DNA of 32,336 nucleotides, taken from the NCBI GenBank assembly GCA_902578495.1, contig CACHCY010000003.1, forward strand, positions 1-32,336. The letters run 5' to 3'. Source of the DNA: an uncultured SAR86 cluster bacterium (GTDB taxonomy: Bacteria > Pseudomonadota > Gammaproteobacteria > Magnimaribacterales > AG-339-G14). This document shows positions 1-8,819 of this stretch, piece after piece (the stretch's first letter is position 1; each line of letters starts with the position of its first letter). The notes beneath the pieces were generated by a model. That model was given only the letters and a program-made list of their open reading frames with translations. It searched no databases and was not told where the DNA came from. The translations under genes and the position numbers were made by a program.

Positions 1-44
1 ACTGTTGTGTAATTTATGTTGGTCTTGGAGTCCAAAGAAAGGAT

Positions 45-650
45 TTATTGAAAATTAAAGTCTTTGTATTCGGCTGAAGCAATTTGTCTTGTGTTATCTG
101 CATCTGTGATGACTCCCCAACCCCAGATCTTTTTTATATCGATGTTCAAGTATTTTTTAAAGTCTTCAACGAGGTTAATCTTCTCTTCTTTCCAGGTATC
201 GACTCCATCTTGACTATCTCTAAGTGCAATATTGATCTGTTTTGAGTTCCAGGGATTAACCCAAACCGTTCCTTTTTCAACTGAATCTGTCCAAACATAA
301 TTAAGACATCTCTTCTGTGTAGGAAGTATTCCGTCTGATTTACAAAAAATGATTCTAGCTGCAAAGTCATGATTTCTTCTCAAACGCTCATTAGCCTCAA
401 GCGGAATTAACACTTTCCATTGCCACGAAGCTGTATTTTTATCTAGGACATCAAAAGTATCAGTGGTCACGAATACACTGTTGCCTGAATTGGTATAACT
501 TCGCACATGATTGTCACTGATCACTTCATAATCAGTGGTTCCTCCAATAATGCTTCTGGAAAAAAAATCATCGAAATCAGGATACGTCATCACAGTAGGG
601 GCAACAAACAAGTAAGCCGCCAAAAAAAAGTTCCTCTTAAATGTGAACAT
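45..650 (-). CDS. Secreted DUF3047-like protein
   Basis: 201 aa protein of unknown function. The N-terminus has a Lys/Arg pair followed by a hydrophobic stretch (about residues 7-22), which suggests a signal peptide and a periplasmic location. The C-terminal half carries the pattern I associate with DUF3047: LNYVW near residue 116, a W-x-NPW segment near 130, then WGWGVITDADNT near 175-186. That family has no assigned reaction. The gene is divergent from the metallophosphoesterase gene, with 91 bp between them, so both promoters lie in that gap. I see no catalytic motif. The family assignment is from pattern memory and the role is unknown. Confidence 0.65.
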   Translation of the reverse strand: MFTFKRNFFLAAYLFVAPTVMTYPDFDDFFSRSIIGGTTDYEVISDNHVRSYTNSGNSVFVTTDTFDVLDKNTASWQWKVLIPLEANERLRRNHDFAARIIFCKSDGILPTQKRCLNYVWTDSVEKGTVWVNPWNSKQINIALRDSQDGVDTWKEEKINLVEDFKKYLNIDIKKIWGWGVITDADNTRQIASAEYKDFNFQ

Positions 651-695
651 AATGTGATATTTAAATAACTATTTAGTGATAATTTTCGATAGGGA

Positions 696-724
696 TTGCT
701 TACAAGATTTATGCGTTGTATTGT
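696..724 (+). promoter_or_regulatory. Putative sigma70 promoter of the plcP-agt operon
   Basis: TTGCTT (696-701) and TATTGT (719-724) are separated by 17 bp. The expected start site near 731 would leave only about 11 nt of leader before the ATG at 742, and I see no Shine-Dalgarno sequence there. No PhoB-type repeat is visible in this gap. Confidence 0.4.
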
Positions 725-741
725 ACTGATCCATATCTGAT

Positions 742-1539
742 ATGGAAACCACAAAAAAGCATTTTAGATCTATATTTCTTTCCGACATACATTTGGGGAC
801 AAGAGGTTGTCAGTCGGATCGTTTACTAGATTTTTTATACACTCACACCTGCGAAAAATTATATTTAGTCGGGGATATTATTGACGGCTGGAAGCTTGAA
901 CAAAGTATTTACTGGCCTCAAGAGCATACAAATGTAATTAGAAGGTTTTTATCTTTTGCTAAGCAGGGGACAGAAGTTATTTTTGTCACAGGAAATCATG
1001 ATGAATTTCTGAGGACTTTTACTCCCTTGAATCTTGGTAATATAAAAATGATAGATAAGGCTGAGCACATGACAGCTGATGGTAAAAACTTTCTTATTGT
1101 CCATGGTGATGAATATGATTTAGTTACGAGATACAGCAAATGGATTTCAATTTTAGGAAGCTGGGTCTATGAAGTTTTAATGTCTCTAAATACCTTCATA
1201 AATTCTTTGAGGAATTTTTTTGGACTCAAAAATTATTGGTCTTTTTCTGCATTTATAAAATACAAAGTTAAAAGCGCTGTGAATTTCATTAGTAAATACG
1301 AAGAAAGTCTTGTGAAAGCTTGTAAAAACGGGTCTTTCAATGGTGTTGTTTGCGGACATATTCACCATGCAGCTATAGAAGACTATGAAGGCATTACCTA
1401 TGTGAATTGCGGAGATTGGGTTGAATCTTGCACAGCCATTGTTGAGTCAAATGATGGCACATTATCGCTAATAGACTACTCTAAAGAAGAATTAACCATC
1501 AACACCAAAAGAATTGAGACTGCTGAAAAAGCAGCATGA
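742..1539 (+). CDS. plcP: PlcP-like metallophosphoesterase (phospholipid remodelling)
   Basis: 265 aa calcineurin-like phosphoesterase of the LpxH-related group (COG2908 type). All the metal-binding blocks are visible: D15/H17 in SDIHLG, D45 in GDIID, GNHD at 84-87, HGD at 121-123 and GHIHH at 205-209. The closest sensible functions are PlcP, which removes the phosphate head group from phospholipids to give diacylglycerol, and LpxH of lipid A synthesis. I favour PlcP because the gene overlaps a diacylglycerol-type glycosyltransferase by 4 bp and lies just upstream of phoB-phoR; PlcP plus Agt is the known lipid-remodelling pair of phosphate-starved marine bacteria. There is no signal peptide, so it acts on the cytoplasmic membrane face. 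The ATG at 742 is the only plausible start. Confidence 0.78.
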   Translation: METTKKHFRSIFLSDIHLGTRGCQSDRLLDFLYTHTCEKLYLVGDIIDGWKLEQSIYWPQEHTNVIRRFLSFAKQGTEVIFVTGNHDEFLRTFTPLNLGNIKMIDKAEHMTADGKNFLIVHGDEYDLVTRYSKWISILGSWVYEVLMSLNTFINSLRNFFGLKNYWSFSAFIKYKVKSAVNFISKYEESLVKACKNGSFNGVVCGHIHHAAIEDYEGITYVNCGDWVESCTAIVESNDGTLSLIDYSKEELTINTKRIETAEKAA

Positions 1540-2516
1540 AAATTTTAATTGCCACAGATGCTTGGACCCCCCAAGTCAATGGTGTCGTAACAACTCTTAC
1601 ATCTTTAGTTTCTGAATTATCTAAAGATCATGAAGTAAAAGTAATTGAGCCTAGTTTATTTGCTTCTTTACCTATACCCGTTTACCCAGAAATAAGAGCA
1701 TCTATTGATGTTTTCAACTCAAAAAAAATTCTAAAAGATTTTCAACCTGATGCTATCCACATCTCGACAGAAGGCCCAATAGGAATTTATTTGCGAAATT
1801 ACCTTGTAAGAAAAAGAATTCCTTTTACTACCGCAGTGCACACAAAATTTCCTGACTATTTAAAAGACTTAATGGGATTACCAACTTCTATTACCAATGA
1901 GTTTCTGAAGTGGTTTCATTCTGGTGCAGCTAGAACTTTAGTGAACACTCCTTCTCATCAAAGAGAGTTAGAGTCTATAGGAATTCAAAATCTTAAAATT
2001 TGGAATAGGGCAATTGATAAAGGTGTTTTTAGACCGCTATTATCAGAGGAGTTAGATCCTTATTATCTTTATGTTGGCCGGGTTTCAAGAGAAAAAAACT
2101 TAGAAGCATTTTTTAGTCTTGACTTAGATTTACCAAAAGTTGTCGTTGGTGAAGGCCCGCAATTAAAAGAATATAAAAAAAAATTTCCCGATGTAAATTT
2201 CATAGGATATAAATTTGGAGATGAACTCGCTGAAATTTACAGCAATGCAAGAGTAAAGGTATTTCCTTCGCTAACAGATACATTCGGATTAGTTATGTTG
2301 GAAGCAAACGCTTGCGGAACTCCGGTAGCTGCATACCCTGTTACAGGTCCTATTGATGTGATATCAAATGGTCTAAACGGATATTACGACCAAGATCTAA
2401 AAAATGCTATAGAAAAAGCTAGTTCTATTCAGAGAGCTTCTTGCTTTGAATTTGCTGATCAGTTTTCTTGGAGTAATGTTGCGAAACAATTTTTAGATAC
2501 CTTAATAAGATTGTGA
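1536..2516 (+). CDS. agt: GT4-type glycosyltransferase, Agt-like (glycolipid synthesis)
   Basis: 326 aa GT-B fold glycosyltransferase. The N-terminal domain begins with DAWTPQVNGV, typical of the MgtA/SqdX group. The C-terminal nucleotide-sugar domain contains YLYVGRVSREKN, VGEGP and FPSLTDTFGLVMLEANACG, the last holding the conserved E-x7-E type motif. In this context it probably glycosylates the diacylglycerol released by the upstream PlcP-like enzyme, making glycolipids such as glucosyl- or glucuronosyl-diacylglycerol that replace phospholipids. The sugar donor cannot be read from sequence. The start ATG lies within the ATGA overlap with the upstream gene, implying translational coupling. 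Alternatives are a mannosyltransferase for lipid or surface glycan, or a sulfolipid synthase. Confidence 0.75.
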   Translation: MKILIATDAWTPQVNGVVTTLTSLVSELSKDHEVKVIEPSLFASLPIPVYPEIRASIDVFNSKKILKDFQPDAIHISTEGPIGIYLRNYLVRKRIPFTTAVHTKFPDYLKDLMGLPTSITNEFLKWFHSGAARTLVNTPSHQRELESIGIQNLKIWNRAIDKGVFRPLLSEELDPYYLYVGRVSREKNLEAFFSLDLDLPKVVVGEGPQLKEYKKKFPDVNFIGYKFGDELAEIYSNARVKVFPSLTDTFGLVMLEANACGTPVAAYPVTGPIDVISNGLNGYYDQDLKNAIEKASSIQRASCFEFADQFSWSNVAKQFLDTLIRL

Positions 2517-2578
2517 CAAAAATGAAAACTTACTTTGATTGCCTTCATATTCTTTTAAAACAATAGGATAATAAATCA

Positions 2579-3268
2579 ATGAAGAAGTATGTTTTATTGG
2601 TTGAAGATGAGCCTGACTTAAATCAGACCGTTGCATTCAATTTAGACTCTGAAGGTTACTCAGTAGAGTCTGCTTTTAACGGCAAAGAAGCTCTTAAATT
2701 GATTGAAGAAAAAATACCAGATTTAATTTTACTCGATCTAATGCTTCCAGATATGTCTGGTCTTGAAATATGTAGAATTCTTCGATCCTCAAAAAAAACA
2801 AAGAACATTCCAATTATGATGGTAACTGCCAAAGGTGAGGAGATAGATAGAATTGTTGGTTTTGAGCTTGGTGCTGACGATTATATTGTAAAACCATTTA
2901 GCATTCGTGAATTTATGCTCAGAGTCGCCGCCATGCTAAAAAGGGCTGGTGATAAAATAAATAATGATGAAGAAAAATTAATTTTCGGCTCTCTTGAAAT
3001 TGATATTGCTGCACACAGAGTCAAGCTAAAAGACAAGGAAGTCCCTCTAACAGCTAAAGAATTTTCATTATTGCATTATTTAGTTGAGAGAATTGGAAGA
3101 GTTTCTACCAGGGATGCTTTGCTCGATGATGTTTGGGGTTATAACTGCGAAGTTACAACTAGAACTGTAGATACCCATGTAAAAAGACTAAGAGCAAAGT
3201 TAAGCGATGTTGGAAACAATATTGAAACTGTAAGAGGAGTAGGATATCGTTTTAATTCAGCATCCTAG
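2579..3268 (+). CDS. phoB: PhoB-family response regulator
   Basis: 229 aa OmpR/PhoB-class regulator. The receiver domain (about 1-120) has acidic residues E9/D10, phosphoacceptor D53 in LLDLMLPD, T83 and K105 in VKPFS. The C-terminal winged helix (about 130-227) contains VPLTAKEFSLL, TRTVDTHVKRLRAKL and ETVRGVGYRF. It lies 11 bp before a PhoR-type kinase and among phosphate genes, so phosphate control is well supported, although OmpR-family paralogs are hard to separate by sequence alone. It would bind 11-bp-spaced direct repeats such as those near 9890 and 10885. A weak AGGA at 2565-2568 could serve as ribosome binding site. No Pho box is evident in the 62 bp upstream. Confidence 0.85.
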   Translation: MKKYVLLVEDEPDLNQTVAFNLDSEGYSVESAFNGKEALKLIEEKIPDLILLDLMLPDMSGLEICRILRSSKKTKNIPIMMVTAKGEEIDRIVGFELGADDYIVKPFSIREFMLRVAAMLKRAGDKINNDEEKLIFGSLEIDIAAHRVKLKDKEVPLTAKEFSLLHYLVERIGRVSTRDALLDDVWGYNCEVTTRTVDTHVKRLRAKLSDVGNNIETVRGVGYRFNSAS

Positions 3269-3279
3269 TTGAATTAAAT

Positions 3280-5040
3280 ATGTCGGTTAGAGCAAAAATA
3301 TTTTTAATATCTTTCAGCCTGCTAGCGTTAGCATCTCTCGGGGGCGGTCTCTATATTCAAAGTCAACTTTCTACTTATTTAAATGACGATATAAATTCAA
3401 ATTTACAGAACCATGCAAAAATTGCTCAAAAACTATTTGTTGATGCTGGCTTAAATTACGAAAATGCTGATTTTTTAGCTGATGACCTTGGAGAGGCTTC
3501 TGGATTAAGAGTAACCTTGGTATCTAGTTCTGGACAAGTAATAGGAGATTCTGAAATTTCTAAACAGGATCTAGCATCTGTTGAAAATCATTCAAACCGA
3601 CCAGAAATTATTCAAGCAGTTAATCAAGGGTCAGGTTTATCCCAAAGATACTCCAATACAATTAATACAGATATGAGGTATTTAGCAGTAAAGATTCCTT
3701 TAGAGTCTTCAGAGGGTGTTGTTAGGGTAGCAGCTCCTCTGTCTCAAATAAATCAAGCATTGGCAAGGGTAAGATATACGGTTTTGGGTGCAGTTTTAGT
3801 AGGTTTTATTTTTGCAATTTTTGTTTCCTACTTCTCTTCTAATGTCATATTAGGATTTATAAAAGATTTTATTAATGAAGCTGATATTTCCTCTTCTAAA
3901 GATGACCAAGAACTTAGCGGTAATCAACAATATTCTCTTGAAACAGCCCAAAAGAATTTAAAGAAAGACCTTCAATTTCTTGCTAAGCAAAGAAAACAGT
4001 TCAGCTCAGTTTTAGAAAAAATGGGTCAAGGAGTACTGCTTATGAATAAAACTAATGAAGTTTTGTTCTATAACAAAACAATCAAAGAAGATTTCTGGCC
4101 TGAAATTGAAATTGGCTCTAAGTTTTTTTCAAACGTTAGTTATCCATCGTTTAAAAAATTTCTCAAGAAAGCTTGGGATAAGACAGACCACGCCGTTGAA
4201 ATAAATGGCCCTAAATCAATTGATTCCTCATACTTAATAAGCGCTAGAAGAGATAAAGCTAATGATGAAATCTTAGTTGTTTTTAATGATATTTCTAAAT
4301 TAAGAAGATTGGAACAAATGCGAGAGGACTTCATAGGAAATGTCTCACATGAGCTGAGAACACCAATATCAGTAATAAGGGCTAATGCTGAAACTTTATT
4401 ACACGGAAACTTTGTTAAGGATCCAAAAGCTTTAGTGTTTACAGAAGCAATTTTATCTCAATCGGAAAATATGACAGAAACAGTTTCTGAATTACTTAAA
4501 TTAAGTTCAATTGAAGCTGGAGAATTTGATTTGAATATGGGCAGACAAAACTTGAAATCTTTTATTGCAGGAATTTTAAAAAAGCACACCGATCATGCCT
4601 TAATAAAAAATATATCATTTGAGGTAGATATTGATGAAAACCTGGATGTATTAATTGACTCATCTGCTTTTGGAATAATAATGAGTAACTTTATTACAAA
4701 CGCTTTAAAACATTCGCCTGCAAGTTCTACCGTGATAATTAAAAATGATTTAACTGATGATTTTAATTCAAGACTGTCTGTAATTGATTCAGGACGTGGA
4801 ATTCCTAAAAAATATCGCCAAAGAGTTTTTGAAAGATTTTTCAGAGTTGATAGAGGAAGAGCCAAGCAATCCGGTGGAACTGGATTAGGATTGGCTATCT
4901 CTAAACACCTTGCCAGACTTATGGGTTACGAGATAGGCATGCAGCCAAACAAACCAAACGGCTGTAAGTTTTGGATAGAGATCAATTATTTATTGAACGA
5001 GGAAAAAGTTTCTTTAAACTCTGAACTTAATCCCGCGTAG
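3280..5040 (+). CDS. phoR: PhoR-family sensor histidine kinase with large periplasmic domain
   Basis: 586 aa membrane kinase. A first membrane helix at about 5-25 is followed by a periplasmic domain (about 28-165) resembling the extracytoplasmic PAS-like domain of PnpS/Bacillus PhoR, then a second helix (about 167-188), a cytoplasmic PAS region (about 240-340), HisKA with H357 in SHELRTP, and an ATPase domain with an N-box (NFITNALKHS), DSGRGIP and GGTGLGLAIS. This differs from E. coli PhoR, which has only a small periplasmic loop. It follows phoB by 11 bp, forming a two-gene operon. The last 55 bp overlap the 3' end of the convergent ppx gene. A related sensor with another ligand is possible; the gene neighbourhood favours phosphate. 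Confidence 0.82.
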   Translation: MSVRAKIFLISFSLLALASLGGGLYIQSQLSTYLNDDINSNLQNHAKIAQKLFVDAGLNYENADFLADDLGEASGLRVTLVSSSGQVIGDSEISKQDLASVENHSNRPEIIQAVNQGSGLSQRYSNTINTDMRYLAVKIPLESSEGVVRVAAPLSQINQALARVRYTVLGAVLVGFIFAIFVSYFSSNVILGFIKDFINEADISSSKDDQELSGNQQYSLETAQKNLKKDLQFLAKQRKQFSSVLEKMGQGVLLMNKTNEVLFYNKTIKEDFWPEIEIGSKFFSNVSYPSFKKFLKKAWDKTDHAVEINGPKSIDSSYLISARRDKANDEILVVFNDISKLRRLEQMREDFIGNVSHELRTPISVIRANAETLLHGNFVKDPKALVFTEAILSQSENMTETVSELLKLSSIEAGEFDLNMGRQNLKSFIAGILKKHTDHALIKNISFEVDIDENLDVLIDSSAFGIIMSNFITNALKHSPASSTVIIKNDLTDDFNSRLSVIDSGRGIPKKYRQRVFERFFRVDRGRAKQSGGTGLGLAISKHLARLMGYEIGMQPNKPNGCKFWIEINYLLNEEKVSLNSELNPA

Positions 5041-5915
5041 TTTTCATTTAAGTATCTATCCACTAGGGCATCAGAAATACTCCAAGATGCAGAGTGAAGA
5101 CTTGCAGTTGGAAAAAAATTCATGATTCTCAAAAAAATTTTACCAGCGCTCTCAATGATATCTGCTCTATCTTTTGAAAGTGAGAGTTTTGTTATCTTCT
5201 CTTCGTTACTCAATTTGAGTAAATTGTTCAAACATTTATCTAAATCTATGAGTGATATATCGTGTCCCTTATCTCTTGTGATAATTGAGATTAGTGATCT
5301 TATATTTCCTCCGACACCTACTATTTTTCTTATTGAAGATTTATCAAAAGAATTGAGATAATTTTCAAATTCATTCCACTCAGATAATCTATCTTTATCT
5401 AGGTATATTCGAACAGCACCAAGATTGAAAGATTTTGATGTCTTTATTTTATTTGAAGAATAAAAAAATTCTGTGCTTCCACCCCCAACATCAACAAACA
5501 AATGAGATCCGTCCTCAGGATATTTTTTTGTTAAGAATAAAAGTAAATCAGCTTCCTCTTCACCAGATAAAATTTTTAAATTAATATCAAAACTTTGATT
5601 TAAGAAATCACAAACCTCTTTACCGTTTCCAGCTGTCCTCATTGCAGAGGTTGCAAATCCACCAATAAATTTTACATTTTTTGACTCCAGCTGTTTTAAG
5701 AGGGCGCTTAGTTGATTTTCTATTTTTTTTATTGTCTTTTTCTTAATTTTGCCTTTATTAAAAACATCAGTTCCCAGCCTAATGGGTATCCTTTTGTATG
5801 TTTCAAGCTCTGGTTTAAGCGAAGCTTCATTTTTTATTATTCTGTACTGTTTGTACTTTAATGCATTTGATCCTAAGTCAAGACAGCCTACCCGAAATAA
5901 ATTTTTATTATTCAT
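4986..5915 (-). CDS. ppx: Ppx/GppA-family exopolyphosphatase (short form)
   Basis: 309 aa phosphatase of the actin-like ASKHA fold. Visible motifs are the N-terminal CLDLGSNALKYKQY phosphate-1 segment, FATSAMRTAGN, GEEEADLL, FVDVGGGSTEFF (about 140-151) and the adenosine-type VGVGGNIRSL loop. It lacks the C-terminal HD-like domain of the ~500 aa E. coli enzyme, as in the short Ppx group. It should remove terminal phosphates from polyphosphate or hydrolyse pppGpp. It follows ppk2 with an 8 bp overlap, so synthesis and breakdown of polyphosphate share an operon. Its 3' end runs 55 bp into the convergent phoR coding sequence, so part of the DNA is coding on both strands. Confidence 0.85.
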   Translation of the reverse strand: MNNKNLFRVGCLDLGSNALKYKQYRIIKNEASLKPELETYKRIPIRLGTDVFNKGKIKKKTIKKIENQLSALLKQLESKNVKFIGGFATSAMRTAGNGKEVCDFLNQSFDINLKILSGEEEADLLLFLTKKYPEDGSHLFVDVGGGSTEFFYSSNKIKTSKSFNLGAVRIYLDKDRLSEWNEFENYLNSFDKSSIRKIVGVGGNIRSLISIITRDKGHDISLIDLDKCLNNLLKLSNEEKITKLSLSKDRADIIESAGKIFLRIMNFFPTASLHSASWSISDALVDRYLNENYAGLSSEFKETFSSFNK

Positions 5916-6738
5916 CAGAAAAAGAACTTAGCACTTTGAACTGATCGTAAGATAAGTTTTCGAACTTTACGCCATTTATCTTGAGGTTATAAATATTCAT
6001 ACCTTTTGACCATTTTTTTGGTTTTGGGATATTTTTTTCAGGGTATTCAAATTTTTCTAAGATATATCTTAAGGAATTTAAAGAAGCTACCATTTTTGTA
6101 TTGGCATTTATTACTACCCATGGTGATTTTTCTGATGAAGTTGTAGCAAACATTTGATTTTTATAAAATGTAAAAGCATCCCATCTATCTGCAACTTTTA
6201 AGTCATTTTCGCTAAATTTCCAAAATATTAATGGGCTGTTTTTTCTTTTCTCAAACCTCTTTTTCTGGATGTCCTTTTTAACAGAAAGATATATTTTTAC
6301 TATTTCTATATTTTCTTTAGAAAATTCTTTTTCCCAAGACAATACATTTTTCATAAAGTATTTGTATTGTCTTTCAGAACAATAATTCATGGTTATTTCT
6401 GTTAGTGCTCGGGTATACCAAGATCTATCAAAAAAAACTATCTCACCAACATTTGGCATATGTTTTTCATATCGTGAAAACCAATGTTGGGATTCTCTTT
6501 TAGTTGGAATTCCCAACTTAACTAATCGAACATGTTCTGGTATCAAGTATTTAGATAAGACTGATATGCTTCCGGTCTTTCCAGCGGTATCTCTTCCTTC
6601 AAAGACAATAGCAATCTTCTTCTTTTCTTGAATCACCCATCTTTGTAATTTCAAAAACTCTGCTTGAAGTTTTCGTAACTCTCTACGATATAAATCAGGA
6701 TTAATTTGAGAATATTCAGCTATGTCATATTCAAGCAT
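5908..6738 (-). CDS. ppk2: Polyphosphate kinase 2 family protein
   Basis: 276 aa single-domain PPK2. The P-loop is FEGRDTAGKTG (about 47-57), with a T where many family members have G. Further motifs are GIPTKRESQHWFSRY, the Walker B-like VFFDRSWYTRA, and RWDAF in the lid region. The family transfers phosphate between polyphosphate and (d)NDP or NMP, so it may build polyphosphate or use it to make nucleotides; direction and nucleotide class cannot be read safely. It is the first gene of the minus-strand pair with ppx. Divergent pit starts 108 bp away, so the gap 6739-6846 must hold both promoters. I see no clear PhoB repeat there. Confidence 0.88.
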   Translation of the reverse strand: MLEYDIAEYSQINPDLYRRELRKLQAEFLKLQRWVIQEKKKIAIVFEGRDTAGKTGSISVLSKYLIPEHVRLVKLGIPTKRESQHWFSRYEKHMPNVGEIVFFDRSWYTRALTEITMNYCSERQYKYFMKNVLSWEKEFSKENIEIVKIYLSVKKDIQKKRFEKRKNSPLIFWKFSENDLKVADRWDAFTFYKNQMFATTSSEKSPWVVINANTKMVASLNSLRYILEKFEYPEKNIPKPKKWSKGMNIYNLKINGVKFENLSYDQFKVLSSFSDE

Positions 6739-6846
6739 TTAAAAACTCTTTTATGAAGATTTTGTGAATTTTAATTAAATCATCTTAAAAAGTTTAACTA
6801 AAGTAATAAATTCATATATCGTGCTACTACTTAAGTATTTTTATCA

Positions 6847-8097
6847 ATGGCTTTTGTTGGCATAGAAACTGAAATAATTATTTTAGCCTGCGTGTTTGGT
6901 TTTATCATGGCGTGGGGTATAGGTGCAAATGATGTCGCCAATGCATTTGGTACTTCGGTGGGATCTGGCGCCATAACGCTTAGAACAGCATTATTAATAG
7001 CTTGCATTTTTGAATTCGCTGGAGCTTATCTTGCCGGCGGCGAGGTAACAGATACCATTAGAAAGGGCATCATTGATGCTGAAGAGTTCACTGGAAAATC
7101 AGATGTTTTAGTTTTCGGGATGTTGTCAGCGTTATTAGCGGCTGGAACTTGGTTATTTTTAGCATCTGCTCTGGGATGGCCAGTTTCTACAACTCACTCT
7201 ATTGTTGGCGGGATTATAGGGTTCTCAATAATTGGACTTTCTTTTAATGCAGTCAACTGGCAAGCAGTTTCCAGTATTGCAACTACGTGGGTTTTATCTC
7301 CACTTTTATCAGGTTTACTGGCCTACTTTGTCTTTAAAAGTATTAAATTTTTAATTCTAGATACTGATAATCCTTTTTTAAATACTCTTAAATATAGTCC
7401 TATTTACCTTTTCTTTGTTGGTTTTGTGATTTCAATGTTAACTTTTTTGAAAGGTTTAAAGCACGTAGGAATTGATTTGAATTTTGAGTATGCATTCCTT
7501 CTCTCAGCTGCCTTTGGAATAATGCTTACTTTAGTGGGAATAATTCTTTTGAGAGCCAGCAACATCATGAAACAAAAAGATGCAAATATCGAATCATTTT
7601 TTGCGATTTTAGTCATATTTACTGCTTGCGCAATGGCATTTGCTCACGGTTCTAATGATGTAGCCAATGCAGTCGGACCGCTTGCAGCGGTAATCAATAC
7701 TGTTTCAGTAGAAAATTCAGTTAATAATCAGACCTCGATAACTTCTTGGATATTATTATTAGGGTCCATTGGGATAATTATTGGTCTTTTGACTATGGGC
7801 TTTAGAGTTATCGGAACCGTTGGGAAGGGGATAACCAAAATTACACCTTCTTCTGGGTTTGCAGCAGAATTGTCAGCTGCAACCATCGTTGTATTGAGTT
7901 CTAGTTATGGATTTCCCGTTTCAACAACCCACACATTAATTGGAGCAATCATTGGCATTGGGCTTGTTAATAGCTCAAAAAGTATGGACTGGTCAAAAGT
8001 GGTTCAAATTTTTTCAGGTTGGATAGTAACAATTCCTGTTGGGGGCTTTCTTTCAATCATTATATTTTGGATTTTTAAATCCATATATTCCTTTTAA
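6847..8097 (+). CDS. pit: PiT-family inorganic phosphate permease
   Basis: 416 aa integral membrane transporter with about 10-11 hydrophobic segments and the duplicated PiT signature: GANDVANAFGTSVGSGAI near residues 26-43 and AHGSNDVANAVGPLAAV near 265-281, each followed later by a GWPVSTTHSI- or GFPVSTTHTL-type loop. These permeases import phosphate (or metal phosphate) driven by an ion gradient. It sits between the polyphosphate genes and the arsenic genes; PiT permeases also admit arsenate. No pst or phoU genes are in the window. The stop TAA shares the 4 bp TTAA at 8094-8097 with the stop of the convergent prepilin peptidase gene. Confidence 0.93.
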   Translation: MAFVGIETEIIILACVFGFIMAWGIGANDVANAFGTSVGSGAITLRTALLIACIFEFAGAYLAGGEVTDTIRKGIIDAEEFTGKSDVLVFGMLSALLAAGTWLFLASALGWPVSTTHSIVGGIIGFSIIGLSFNAVNWQAVSSIATTWVLSPLLSGLLAYFVFKSIKFLILDTDNPFLNTLKYSPIYLFFVGFVISMLTFLKGLKHVGIDLNFEYAFLLSAAFGIMLTLVGIILLRASNIMKQKDANIESFFAILVIFTACAMAFAHGSNDVANAVGPLAAVINTVSVENSVNNQTSITSWILLLGSIGIIIGLLTMGFRVIGTVGKGITKITPSSGFAAELSAATIVVLSSSYGFPVSTTHTLIGAIIGIGLVNSSKSMDWSKVVQIFSGWIVTIPVGGFLSIIIFWIFKSIYSF

Positions 8098-8819
8098 ATA
8101 AAACTGAATGAGGATATTGAACCGATAGCCAATAAAGTTCCAAGAGGTACTTTATCTATTGGATTATTCATAAGACTTTTCAATACGAATATTACAATAC
8201 CTAAAGAGGAAGCAAGTAACAAAGTAAATGAAAACTCAATAGGGGAATGAAAGAAGCCCAAGCCAAATATTAAAAAAAGATCTCCGTTACCCAAAGTTTC
8301 TCTTTTCATAAGTCGGTCCATAATTTGTTTTGCAATAAAAACAGTCAAGGTCATTACCGATGCAAAAATGATATTCGTGAAACTCCCTTCAAAATATAGT
8401 GAAAAAAAGCTTATTAAAATAAAAAACAGCAAATAGATTTTTGGTATCAGAAAATACTTATAATCAAATAAGGCAATTGCGAATAAAAAGCTGAAAAATG
8501 GAATAGTCAAAAATAAATCTAGAGAATTATCAGACAAGATCAACAAACAAAAAATCAGCCCGAATAACAATTCAGATATTAAGTGATCAATCTTGATTGG
8601 CTTTTTGCAATATCTGCATTTACCTTTTAAAAATAGAAAACTAAAAATAGGGAATAAATCTAGCCAAGATAATTCTTTTTTACAGTGATCGCATTGAGAA
8701 CGTAAAAATCTTTTATTGCTGTCTAAGATTAAATTATCGTCTCTGGCAATTCTTTGATTTGTAGTTTCAAAATAACTCCCAACAATACTTCCAAAGAAAA
8801 AGAATAAGAATAAAGTCAC
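8094..8819 (-). CDS. gspO: Prepilin peptidase/N-methyltransferase (GspO/PilD)
   Basis: 241 aa polytopic membrane protease. The N-terminal methylase-type domain has the two CxxC pairs (CDHC near 43-46 and CRYC near 68-71). The aspartyl protease part has D in LFDYKYFLIP and the second Asp in the GNGD segment of a GxGD motif. It would cleave and N-methylate the leaders of GspG, I, J and K encoded 12-14 kb away, so its presence here ties the secretion genes to the phosphate island. The start ATG overlaps the arsC stop by 4 bp, so it is the last gene of the aqpS-arsC-gspO operon. It is at the short end for the family. Confidence 0.9.
   Translation of the reverse strand: MTLFLFFFFGSIVGSYFETTNQRIARDDNLILDSNKRFLRSQCDHCKKELSWLDLFPIFSFLFLKGKCRYCKKPIKIDHLISELLFGLIFCLLILSDNSLDLFLTIPFFSFLFAIALFDYKYFLIPKIYLLFFILISFFSLYFEGSFTNIIFASVMTLTVFIAKQIMDRLMKRETLGNGDLFLIFGLGFFHSPIEFSFTLLLASSLGIVIFVLKSLMNNPIDKVPLGTLLAIGSISSFSFI

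Noticed and set aside
742-1539. Lipid A enzyme LpxH
   Set aside because: The motifs are shared, but the coupled glycosyltransferase and the phoBR neighbourhood fit PlcP better. It is kept as the alternative in the feature.
2515-2545. Pho box before phoB (TTGTGACAAAAATGAAAACT)
   Set aside because: On the minus strand the TCA cores are 9 bp apart, not 11, and the orientation points away from phoB.
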